From Acidobacteriota bacterium (GTDB lineage: Bacteria; Acidobacteriota; Vicinamibacteria; Vicinamibacterales; CAVVIG01), in NCBI GenBank assembly GCA_016195265.1, contig JACPZW010000015.1, forward strand, positions 62,001 to 126,000: 64,000 bases of DNA. The letters run 5' to 3'. Both the position numbers and the translations under genes were made by a program. Positions 57,174-64,000 of the stretch are shown here, in pieces. Within the stretch, counting starts at the first letter, position 1, and every line of letters starts with the position of its first letter. Under the pieces are notes generated by a model. It ran no database searches. It had not been told where the DNA came from and was given only the letters and a program-made list of their open reading frames with translations.

Positions 57174-58073
57174 ATGAGAACACCATTCACCGGAGTCGGA
57201 ACTGCGCTCGTCAGTCCGTTCACGCGAAGCGGTGAGCTCGACGAAGCCGCCGTCCGGCGGCTCGCGCGCCGGCAGGTCGACGCGGGCGTCCATTTTCTGT
57301 GTCCGTGCGGCACGACGGGCGAGAATCCGACGCTCACGCACGCGGAGCGGATTCGCACCGTCGAAATTCTCGCCGACGAAGTGAAAGGCGGAGTTCCGAT
57401 CCTCGCGGGCGCGGGCGGCTACAACACGAAAGAAGTCATCCATCTCGCCGGCGAGATGAAGAAGGCGGGCGCCACCGGGCTGCTCTCCGTCACGCCGTAC
57501 TACAACAAGCCGACGCAGGAAGGCCTGTATCAGCACTATCGCGCGATTGCGGAGAGCACGCCGCTGCCGATCGTCGTCTACAACGTGCCGGGCCGCACCG
57601 GCGTGAACGTCGAGCCCGCGACGCTGGCGCGCATGGCCGCGCTCCCGAACATCGTCGGCGTGAAGGAAGCCTCCGGCAACGTGACGCAGATGTGCGAGAT
57701 CTGCCGCATCGTGCCGGGCGACTTCATCGTCGTCTCGGGTGACGATGCGCTCACGCTGCCGCTGATGGCGGTGGGCGGGCGCGGAATCATTTCCGTGGCG
57801 GGCAATGAAATTCCCGCCGAGATGGTCCAGATGGTCGAAGCCGTCGAGCGCGGCGACTTCGCTGCGGCGCGCGCGGTGCACACCCGCATCCTGCCGCTCA
57901 TGCTCGGCAACTTCATCGAATCGAATCCCGTTCCGGTCAAGGCGGCGATGGCGGCGATGGGATTGATTGAGGAGGTCTATCGCCTGCCGATGACGTCGCC
58001 GAAGCCGGAGTCGAAGACGAAGATTCTGCAGATTCTCAAGGAGCTCGGCTTACTGAAAGGCGCGCTGGTCTAG
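57174..58073 (+). CDS. dapA: 4-hydroxy-tetrahydrodipicolinate synthase, 299 aa
   Basis: CGTTGENPTLTHAER holds the catalytic triad Thr pair, LLSVTPYYNKPTQEGLYQHYRAIAE the catalytic Tyr, and PNIVGVKEASGN the Schiff-base Lys near residue 163. It condenses pyruvate with aspartate semialdehyde. The ATG 57174 sits 8 nt after a REP-like hairpin and lacks a clear ribosome site. Confidence 0.95.
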   Translation: MRTPFTGVGTALVSPFTRSGELDEAAVRRLARRQVDAGVHFLCPCGTTGENPTLTHAERIRTVEILADEVKGGVPILAGAGGYNTKEVIHLAGEMKKAGATGLLSVTPYYNKPTQEGLYQHYRAIAESTPLPIVVYNVPGRTGVNVEPATLARMAALPNIVGVKEASGNVTQMCEICRIVPGDFIVVSGDDALTLPLMAVGGRGIISVAGNEIPAEMVQMVEAVERGDFAAARAVHTRILPLMLGNFIESNPVPVKAAMAAMGLIEEVYRLPMTSPKPESKTKILQILKELGLLKGALV

Positions 58074-58205
58074 CCGGGTCCAAAAGGACCCGGCCTACTT
58101 GGTCGGGTACGTAGTCGGGCACGTAGGGCGGGTCCTTTCGGACCCGCCTGAACACTATGGACCCGCCGGAGTACGTAGGGCGGGTCCTTTCGGACCCGCC
58201 TGAAC
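58074..58205. repeat. Cluster of GGGTCC-TTTC-GGACCC-type palindromes between dapA and dapD
   Basis: Three to four palindromes (CCGGGTCCAAAAGGACCCGG, GCGGGTCCTTTCGGACCCGC twice) linked by GTAGGGC/GTACGTAG fill the gap. The same palindrome recurs at 60178-60240. Such clusters often protect mRNA or bind proteins between operon genes. Confidence 0.85.
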
Positions 58206-58208
58206 ACC

Positions 58209-59057
58209 ATGCTGAAAAACGAAATCGCCAATCTGATCGCGACGGGCGCATCCGTCGACCGCGAGCTCGCGCGCGAGACGTTCGCGCGGCTGCGCGCTGC
58301 GCTCTCGTCCGGCGAAGTGCGCGCGGCCGAGCCCGATCCGTCGAGCCCGATCGGCTGGCGCGTCAACACGTGGGTGAAGCAGGGCATCCTGCTCGGCTTC
58401 AAGTTCGGCGACATGGTCGATGCGTCGATGGACCACGGCAAACTGCCGTTCTACGACAAAGACACGCTGCCGCTCAAGAAACCGGGGCTCGCGGCCGGCG
58501 TACGCATCGTACCCGGCGGCTCGGCGATTCGCGACGGCGCGTATCTTGCCCCCGGCGTCATCTGCATGCCGCCGATGTACGTGAACATCGGCGCGTGGGT
58601 CGGCGAAGGATCGATGATCGACTCGCACGCGCTCGTCGGCTCGTGCGCGCAGGTCGGCGCGCGCGTGCACGTGAGCGCCGCCGCGCAGATCGGCGGCGTC
58701 ATCGAGCCGGTGGGTGCGCTGCCCGTGATCATCGAAGACGACGTGCTCATCGGAGGCAACACCGGCATCTACGAAGGCGCGATCATCAAGGCGCGCGCCG
58801 TGATAGCGGCCGGGACGGTGCTGACCGGATCGACGCCCGTGTACGACCTCGTCCGCGGCGAGATCATCAAACCGACCGCGGATCATCCCCTCGTCATCCC
58901 CGAAGGCGCGGTCGTCGTGCCCGGCGCGCGCGCTGTGACGCCAGGCAAGGGCCCCGTGATAGATGGCTGGGGTCTCGCGCTCGCCACGCCGGTCATCGTC
59001 AAGTACCGCGACTCCCGCACCGACACGCGCACGGAACTCGAAGCGTGGATCCGGTGA
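58209..59057 (+). CDS. dapD: 2,3,4,5-tetrahydropyridine-2,6-dicarboxylate N-succinyltransferase
   Basis: The C-terminal half is a left-handed beta-helix of hexapeptide repeats ([39 protein letters not shown]). The N-terminal domain ([22 protein letters not shown]) is typical of DapD. It succinylates the tetrahydrodipicolinate amine. So this organism uses the succinylase branch of lysine synthesis. The start is close to a palindrome cluster. Confidence 0.93.
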   Translation: MLKNEIANLIATGASVDRELARETFARLRAALSSGEVRAAEPDPSSPIGWRVNTWVKQGILLGFKFGDMVDASMDHGKLPFYDKDTLPLKKPGLAAGVRIVPGGSAIRDGAYLAPGVICMPPMYVNIGAWVGEGSMIDSHALVGSCAQVGARVHVSAAAQIGGVIEPVGALPVIIEDDVLIGGNTGIYEGAIIKARAVIAAGTVLTGSTPVYDLVRGEIIKPTADHPLVIPEGAVVVPGARAVTPGKGPVIDGWGLALATPVIVKYRDSRTDTRTELEAWIR

Positions 59058-59100
59058 CGACGGCACGACGATCAACGCAGAGCCCGCAGAGGATTGTTGC

Positions 59101-60168
59101 GTGAGATCGGATGCGGTAGACATCGTCGCGCTCACGCGCGCGCTCGTCGATATCGATTCGACGACCGGCCGCGAGGGCGACGCCGGGCGCTGGCTCGCAG
59201 ATTACCTGCGCGGCCGCGGCTGCGCCGTCGTCGAACAGAAAGTCGACGATGGGCGATTCAACGTCATCGCGACGCCGCCGGCCGTAGGGGCCGACCTTGG
59301 TCGGCCCTCGGGATCGGGCGGAGCAAGCTCCGCCCCTACGATTACCTTCTCCACTCACTTCGATTGCGTCCCGCCTTTCTTCCCCAGCCGGGTCGACGGC
59401 GATCGCCTTTACGGCCGCGGATCTTGCGACGCGAAGGGCATTCTCGCGGCGCAGGTCGCGGCCGCCGATCGGCTCTGGCGCGACGGCGAGACGCATGTCG
59501 GACTGCTGTTCGTCGTCGGCGAAGAACGCGGCAGTGATGGCGCGCGAATCGCGAACGACGCCCCCGATGGCGCAATGTCAGGGTCCCGATTTCTGATCAA
59601 CGGCGAGCCGACGGACAATCGCCTGGGCCGCGCGACGCGCGGCATCCTGCGCTTCAAGTTGCGCGCGAGCGGACGGGCGGCGCACTCGTCGTTTCCCGAG
59701 CTCGGCGAGTCGGCGATCGACAAGCTGATCGACGCGTTGATCGAACTGCGGTCGATTGCGCTGCCGGACGATCCGGTCCTGGGTCGCACGCACTACACGG
59801 TGGGACTGATCAGCGGAGGCGTGGCGCCGAACGTCGTGTCGCCTGCCGCTGAAGCCGAAGTGATGTTCCGGACCGTGAGCGATGCCGCGCAGGTGCGCCG
59901 TGCGGTCACGCCGCTCGAGCGGCGCGTAACGATCGAGCACGTCCTCGACGTGCCGCCGGTGCGTCTGAAGACGGTGCCGGGCTTTGACGCCGCCGTGTTT
60001 CCCTACACGACGGACATTCCGTTTCTCGCGCGCTGGGGCGAACCGCTCCTATTCGGTCCGGGCTCGATCCATGTCGCGCACACCGCCGACGAGTTCGTCT
60101 CGATAGCGGAGCTGCGGGCGGCCGCCGATCATTACGTGACGATCGCGCGCGCGCTGCTGGCGCTGTAG
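59101..60168 (+). CDS. dapE: M20-family deacylase, probably succinyl-diaminopimelate desuccinylase, 355 aa
   Basis: The metal-binding segments are FSTHFDCVPPF, YGRGSCDAKGILAAQVAA and EERGSDGA, with HSSFPELGESAI in the dimerisation part. Position after dapD argues for DapE, which removes succinate from succinyl-LL-diaminopimelate; ArgE-like or other M20 roles are possible. Residues 61-79 (VGADLGRPSGSGGASSAPT) come from two palindromes, GGCCGACCTTGGTCGGCC and GGCGGAGCAAGCTCCGCC, at 59284-59341. They replace a loop before the first metal strand. GTG 59101 is the start. Confidence 0.8.
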   Translation: MRSDAVDIVALTRALVDIDSTTGREGDAGRWLADYLRGRGCAVVEQKVDDGRFNVIATPPAVGADLGRPSGSGGASSAPTITFSTHFDCVPPFFPSRVDGDRLYGRGSCDAKGILAAQVAAADRLWRDGETHVGLLFVVGEERGSDGARIANDAPDGAMSGSRFLINGEPTDNRLGRATRGILRFKLRASGRAAHSSFPELGESAIDKLIDALIELRSIALPDDPVLGRTHYTVGLISGGVAPNVVSPAAEAEVMFRTVSDAAQVRRAVTPLERRVTIEHVLDVPPVRLKTVPGFDAAVFPYTTDIPFLARWGEPLLFGPGSIHVAHTADEFVSIAELRAAADHYVTIARALLAL

Positions 60169-60177
60169 CGCTCTTGC

Positions 60178-60240
60178 GAATGTAGGCCGGGTCCTTGGGG
60201 ACCCGGCTGGCCGGCGGGTCCAAAAGGACCCGCCCTACGG
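60178..60240. repeat. GGGTCC-AAAA-GGACCC palindromes at the dapE/amidase junction
   Basis: CCGGGTCCTTGGGGACCCGG and GCGGGTCCAAAAGGACCCGC lie between the convergent ends of dapE and amidase. They probably act as a two-way transcript end. Confidence 0.8.
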
Positions 60241-61575
60241 CTTCACGGTGATGTACGGCTCGCATGCGAGCGCGACGCGCAGCAGCGCATCGGTCGCCGT
60301 TCGATTCCCGACCAGCTGAACCGAGCACGGCAGGCCCGCTTTCGTCGTGCCCGACGGCAGCGCGATTGCGGGATGACCGGTGACGTTGAAGAGCTGCGTG
60401 AGGCGCAGCATCACGTTGCGCACCGGCTCAGCCTTGCCGGCAATCTGCACGGTGTCCGCGCCGATGAGCGGCGCGGGGATCGGCAGCGTCGGCAGGATGA
60501 GTGCGTCGTGCGCGCCGAGCGCAGCGTCGACCTCGCGCCGGAGAAGTTCGCGGCCGGCGAGCGCCCGCACGTAATCCTCGGCCAGCACGTAGCGCCCCAT
60601 CTCCAGCCGCAAGCGGACGTTCTTCTGATATTTCTCCGGCTTCGACTCGAGCGTCGCCGCGTGATACGCCGCGGCGTCGGCGAGCACGATGTGCAGATAG
60701 ATCGTGCCGAGATCGGCGGCGTTGCGGATTTCGATCTCGTCGAGCGTGACGCCGGCGGCGCGCAGGCGTTCCAATGCTTCTTCGAACCGCGCCCGCACGT
60801 CGTCGTCCAGCAGATCGCAGAAGTACTTGCGCGGGACGCCGAACCGCAAGCCGCGGACCGGCACCGGCGCCGGCGGCGTCTTTCGCGGTTCGCCGATCAG
60901 CGCCTCGTAGACGAGCGCCGCGTCGCCGACCGTCTGCGTCAGCGGACCCGCGTGATCCATCGTGCGCGCCAGCGGCACGATGCCGTCGGTCGGGATTTCG
61001 CCGAGCGTGGGCTTGAGTCCGACCGTGCCGCACGCGGCGGCCGGAATGCGGATCGACCCGCCCGTGCACGTGCCCATCGTCGCGAGCGCCATGCCGGCGG
61101 CGAGGCTTGCCGCCGATCCGCCGCTCGATCCGCCCGGCGACCGCGCGGGATCGATCGGGTTGCGCGCGGGGCCGAACGCCGAGTCCTCATTGGTCGTGCC
61201 GAACGCGAACTCGTGCAGGTTCGTCTTGCCGATGAACACCGCGCCGGCCTCGCGCAGGCGCGCGATGGCCGTCGCGTCGCGATCGGCGACGTGGCCCTCT
61301 CGGACGCGCGACGCCGCGGTCGTGGCCGTGCCGCGGATGTCGTACAGGTCCTTGATCGACATCGGCACGCCGTGGAGCGGCCCGCGGTCCTTGCCTGCGG
61401 CGAGCTCGCGATCCAGTTCGCGCGCCTGCGCCCGGGCGGCGTCAGCCATCACGAGAATGAATGCGTTGAGACGGGGATTGTCGGCGTCGATCCGCTGCAG
61501 GCATTCATTCGTGGCTTGCTCCGACGTCGTCCGGCGGGCGCGGAGCCGGCGGCCAAACTCTTCAATCGTCATCAT
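60235..61575 (-). CDS. Amidase-signature family hydrolase, 446 aa
   Basis: The Ser-cisSer-Lys triad is clear: catalytic Lys in GVPMSIKDLYDIRG, SPGGSSGGSAASLAAGMA near residue 145 and GTCTGGSIRIPAAACG with the nucleophile Ser near 165. It resembles GatA and other amidases but lacks a GatB neighbour. It probably hydrolyses a small amide. The start overlaps a 59-residue helper gene by 14 bp. The ATG at 61575 or 61572 is used; the upstream codons are repeat-derived. Confidence 0.88.
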   Translation of the reverse strand: MMTIEEFGRRLRARRTTSEQATNECLQRIDADNPRLNAFILVMADAARAQARELDRELAAGKDRGPLHGVPMSIKDLYDIRGTATTAASRVREGHVADRDATAIARLREAGAVFIGKTNLHEFAFGTTNEDSAFGPARNPIDPARSPGGSSGGSAASLAAGMALATMGTCTGGSIRIPAAACGTVGLKPTLGEIPTDGIVPLARTMDHAGPLTQTVGDAALVYEALIGEPRKTPPAPVPVRGLRFGVPRKYFCDLLDDDVRARFEEALERLRAAGVTLDEIEIRNAADLGTIYLHIVLADAAAYHAATLESKPEKYQKNVRLRLEMGRYVLAEDYVRALAGRELLRREVDAALGAHDALILPTLPIPAPLIGADTVQIAGKAEPVRNVMLRLTQLFNVTGHPAIALPSGTTKAGLPCSVQLVGNRTATDALLRVALACEPYITVKP

Positions 61576-61741
61576 GACTAGTGGCTGGTGGCTGGTGACT
61601 GGGAGCTGCCGAATCGTTGAAGTCGGCGGCACGAAGCGCTTTCGTCGCGCGTGCCAGCGTTTCGAGAATCGGTTTCATTTCAGGCAGCCCGCGACGCTCG
61701 GCGTCGGCGACGGCGGCCTGCAGCCATGAATCAATGGTCAT
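61562..61741 (-). CDS. Small GatC/AtzG-like helper protein, 59 aa
   Basis: From ATG 61741 the protein has two helices: MTIDSWLQAAVADAERRGL and PILETLARATKALRAADF. Small proteins that pair with amidases (GatC, AtzG) are of this size and shape and are encoded just upstream of the amidase, as here. The tail SHQPPATSHDDD is read from the GCTGGTGGCTGG repeat. The match to a named family is not certain. Confidence 0.5.
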   Translation of the reverse strand: MTIDSWLQAAVADAERRGLPEMKPILETLARATKALRAADFNDSAAPSHQPPATSHDDD

Positions 61742-61746
61742 GACAA

Positions 61747-61833
61747 CTCCTGGTCCGCCTGAAGGCGGACACGAGAAAGACGTGGGGAACCCCGCGAGAG
61801 AGTACGTGGTGTCCGGCTTCAGCCGGACCTCTT
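61747..61833. repeat. GTCCGCC-TGAA-GGCGGAC and GTCCGGC-TTCA-GCCGGAC palindromes
   Basis: Two perfect palindromes lie between the helper gene and the O-methyltransferase, and the second supplies the methyltransferase stop codon and last residues (KRSG). The same palindrome is in frame in the hydrolase gene at 53008-53026, where it reads RLKPDATT on the other strand. Confidence 0.8.
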
Positions 61834-62469
61834 CACCGAAATTGACACGCCGTCGCGCAGCGGCACGACCGACGTCGTCAACTGCGGATGCGACGCGACG
61901 CGCTCGTTGTATTCCGCGATGGCGCGCGTGTCGTCGCCGTTCTTCACCTCCGTGGTGAATCCCGGAACGACCGTTCCGTCCCACAACACATTATCGGTGA
62001 CGAGCAGTCCACCGGGCCGCAGCAGCGCGACCAGCCGATCCAGCAGAAGCGTATAGAGCGACTTCGCGCCGTCCTGGAAGATCAGATCGAACGGCCCGGC
62101 CACTTTGGCGACCATCCGCTGCGCGTCGCCGACGATCACGTTCACGCGATCGGTCAGCCCGGCCCGCGCGAAATTCTCACGCGCTTCCCGCGCGCGCTCG
62201 GGATCCATCTCCATCGTGAACAGCATGCCGCCCGCCGGCAGCGCGCCCGCGAGCCAGATGCCCGAGTACCCAATCGCGGTCCCGATCTCGAGGATGCGCA
62301 TCGCGTCGACGGACGTCGCGAGCACGCGCAGCAGCACACCGACTTCCGCGTCCACCAGCGGCAGCCCCCGCACGGCGTTGACGCGCGCGATGTCGTCGAG
62401 CACCGCGTCGCTCGCGCGATTGAGCCCCGCCAGATACCGCTCGACCGCGTCCGGAACGATGATGCCCAT
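61819..62469 (-). CDS. SAM-dependent O-methyltransferase (caffeoyl-CoA type), 216 aa
   Basis: A Rossmann methyltransferase with ILEIGTAIGYSGIWLAGALP (motif I), FTMEMDPERAREAR, LIFQDGAKSLYTLLLDRLVALLRPGGLLVTDNVLWDG (metal-site D-N) of the cation-dependent catechol/caffeoyl-CoA type. The DN pair suggests a divalent metal and a catechol-like acceptor. The ATG at 62469 has TAGAAT 8 nt upstream on the minus strand, a leaderless arrangement. Confidence 0.88.
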   Translation of the reverse strand: MGIIVPDAVERYLAGLNRASDAVLDDIARVNAVRGLPLVDAEVGVLLRVLATSVDAMRILEIGTAIGYSGIWLAGALPAGGMLFTMEMDPERAREARENFARAGLTDRVNVIVGDAQRMVAKVAGPFDLIFQDGAKSLYTLLLDRLVALLRPGGLLVTDNVLWDGTVVPGFTTEVKNGDDTRAIAEYNERVASHPQLTTSVVPLRDGVSISVKRSG

Positions 62470-62483
62470 AAAACGCTATTCTA

Positions 62484-62566
62484 GTCGTTAGTCATTGGTC
62501 GTTGGTCGTTGGTCACGCGGGCCTCACGACCAATGACTAACGACGAACGACCAACGATCAACGACC
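62484..62566. repeat. GTCATTGGTCGTTGGTCGTTGG / CCAACGAC inverted repeat
   Basis: Left copies (GTTAGTCATTGGTCGTTGG) and right copies (CCAATGACTAACGACGAACG) are complementary around GCGGGCC. The hairpin lies between divergent genes and directly abuts the pyk start codon. Confidence 0.75.
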
Positions 62567-63982
62567 ATGCGCCACACCAAGATCATCGCGACCGTCGGTC
62601 CCGCCAGCGACTCCGACGTCATGCTCGACGCGTTGATCGCGGCCGGCGCCGACGTCTTCCGGCTGAACTTCTCGCACGGCACGCACGAGTCGCACGCGGC
62701 GACATTCGCGCGCATTCGCGCGGCGGCCGCGCGCGCGTGCCGCGAGGTGGCGATCCTCCAGGACCTCGGCGGCCCGAAGATTCGCACGGGCGCGCTGGAG
62801 GGCAGGCGGCCGCTGCAGGTAAAACCCGGCGAGAAGCTGCGCATCGAGACCGGCGACTTCGCCGGCGGACCCGGTCGCCTCTCCACAACGTTCGCGGGAC
62901 TCGCGCGCAGCGTCCGCGCGGGCGACCGACTGCTGCTGGCCGACGGCGTCATTGAACTGAAGGTCGATGCCACCGACGGGCAGGTGATTCAGACGACGGT
63001 CGTCGAAGGCGGACGGATCGGCGAGCACAAAGGCATCAACGCGCCGGGCGTGCCGCTGCCCGCGTCCGCGATCACGCCGAAGGATGTCGACGATCTGAGG
63101 TTCGGCCTGTCGCTCGGCGTGGACCTGATGGCGTTCAGCTTCGTGCAGAGCGCGGCGGATCTGCGTCAGGCGCGCGGGGTGTTGCTGGACGCCGGCGGCG
63201 CGGGCGTGCCGCTGGTCGCCAAGCTCGAGCGGCCGCAGGCGCTCGAGCATCTCGACGAGATTCTCTCGGCGTGCGACGCGGTGATGGTCGCGCGGGGCGA
63301 CCTCGGGCTGGAGATGCCGCTCGAGCGCGTGCCGCGCGCGCAGAAGGAAATCACGCGCAGCGCCCGCCGCCACGGCATCCCGGTGATCGTCGCGACGCAG
63401 GTCCTCGAGTCCATGACGATGGAGGCGCGGCCCACGCGGGCGGAAGTGAACGACGCGGCGAACGCCGTCGCGGACGGCGCGGATGCGATCATGCTGTCCG
63501 GCGAAACCGCGGTCGGCACGCACGCGGCGAAGGCGGTCGAGACGCTCGACGCCATCATCCGCGACGCGGAGTCGTCGCCCGAGCCGGGGCCGCGCCTGCC
63601 GCCGGTGACGACGGTCCACGAAGATCATGAGCAGGCGATCTGCGAAGCCGCGGTGACGCTGGCGGACCGCGCCGACGCGCAGGCGATCGTGGCGGTCACG
63701 CGCGGCGGATCCACGGCCCGTCGTCTGTCGGCGCTGCGGCCGTGGGCTCCGATCGTCGCCGCGACCGAGCGTGGCGAAACCGCCCGGCGTCTCGCGCTGC
63801 ACTGGGGCATCGCGCCGCTGTGCATGCCCCTCGGCGAGCACCTCGACGCCGCCAGCGCGAGCGTCGGCCGCCGGCTCGTCGCGCAGGCCCTCGTCCAGCC
63901 GGGCGCGGCGGTCGTGTTCGTCAGCGTCAACGCGGATCTCACGCGCCCCGACGCGAACTACCTTAAGATCCAGCGACTCTGA
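62567..63982 (+). CDS. pyk: Pyruvate kinase, 471 aa
   Basis: N-terminal TKIIATVGPASDS, the metal and substrate site RLNFSHGTHESH, QDLGGPKIRTG, VAKLERPQALEHLDEILSACDAVMVARGDLGLEMPLERVP and QVLESMTMEARPTRAEVNDAANAVADGADAIMLSGETAVG are all standard. The enzyme converts PEP and ADP to pyruvate and ATP. Length is normal. Its stop overlaps the next start (TGATG). Confidence 0.95.
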   Translation: MRHTKIIATVGPASDSDVMLDALIAAGADVFRLNFSHGTHESHAATFARIRAAAARACREVAILQDLGGPKIRTGALEGRRPLQVKPGEKLRIETGDFAGGPGRLSTTFAGLARSVRAGDRLLLADGVIELKVDATDGQVIQTTVVEGGRIGEHKGINAPGVPLPASAITPKDVDDLRFGLSLGVDLMAFSFVQSAADLRQARGVLLDAGGAGVPLVAKLERPQALEHLDEILSACDAVMVARGDLGLEMPLERVPRAQKEITRSARRHGIPVIVATQVLESMTMEARPTRAEVNDAANAVADGADAIMLSGETAVGTHAAKAVETLDAIIRDAESSPEPGPRLPPVTTVHEDHEQAICEAAVTLADRADAQAIVAVTRGGSTARRLSALRPWAPIVAATERGETARRLALHWGIAPLCMPLGEHLDAASASVGRRLVAQALVQPGAAVVFVSVNADLTRPDANYLKIQRL

Positions 63983-64000
63983 TGCCGCGCGTGCACTATC
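63982..64000 (+). CDS. Start of a downstream gene, 3' truncated by the window edge
   Basis: An ATG overlaps the pyk stop as TGATG and opens a frame MPRVHY. Only six codons are visible, so no function can be given. The overlap suggests translational coupling to pyk. Confidence 0.5.

Overview
The window is high-GC chromosomal DNA (roughly two thirds G+C by eye), gene-dense and cut at both edges by a gene. Gene content fits an environmental Acidobacteriota bacterium, probably of the Vicinamibacteria type. The evidence is a PQQ quinoprotein with a fused cytochrome c, an active/inactive M16 protease pair, many tiny zinc-ribbon proteins, and short palindromic repeats that run into coding frames and encode peptides such as RLKPDATT. 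This assignment is an inference; no rRNA is present.

Layout. 1-6.6 kb: a truncated gene, a HAD phosphatase, a GNAT acetyltransferase, an AAA/DUF4143 ATPase, a secreted metallo-beta-lactamase-fold hydrolase and the quinoprotein. 6.6-15 kb: a minus-strand cluster thiD-moaE-moaD-prfA-prmC-HIT, then bioY, an exported methyltransferase, aspartase and a divergent class I fumarase. 15.3-18.4 kb: a lower-GC accessory island with a candidate toxin-antitoxin pair (Panacea-like plus MazF/PemK-like) and an HNH-domain protein. 18.5-25.7 kb: fdhE, an A-type Fe-S carrier, a Fur-ferritin fusion, a PHP phosphoesterase, a degenerate ABC ATPase, two cold-shock proteins and a selenocysteine tRNA. 25.7-37.3 kb: a MobA-like transferase, a DNA ligase and LigD-type polymerase, small regulators, VapBC, a PLP decarboxylase with a PIG-L deacetylase, a GT-C-like membrane protein, tRNA-Ala and asparaginase. 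37.5-53.4 kb: an AddB/AddA-like helicase-nuclease pair, small zinc proteins, Mrp with a DUF3347 lipoprotein and two M16 proteins, and an oxidoreductase. 53.4-60.2 kb: a lysine/diaminopimelate operon asd-lysC-dapB-dapA-dapD-dapE. 60.2-64 kb: amidase, O-methyltransferase and pyruvate kinase.

The most interesting regulatory object is the leader of the lysine operon (53.37-53.62 kb). It has a good promoter, a folded region closed by a 7-bp stem, and an intrinsic terminator. An upstream 11-nt segment is identical to the terminator's 3' arm, so it can form a competing antiterminator. This is the layout of a riboswitch or attenuator, and I do not recognise its class.

The second theme is repeats. 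Many gene junctions carry short degenerate tandem repeats in inverted pairs that would form long hairpins, and GC-rich REP-like palindromes lie both between genes and in frame inside them (thiD, fumarase, both Add subunits, the DapE-like peptidase, an alpha/beta hydrolase). Several stop codons and C-terminal tails are made of repeat DNA.

A third theme is that several genes have a -10 hexamer only 6-8 nt before the start codon and no ribosome binding site, as expected for leaderless mRNAs. FdhE and tRNA-Sec in the same window suggest that the genome makes a selenocysteine formate dehydrogenase elsewhere.
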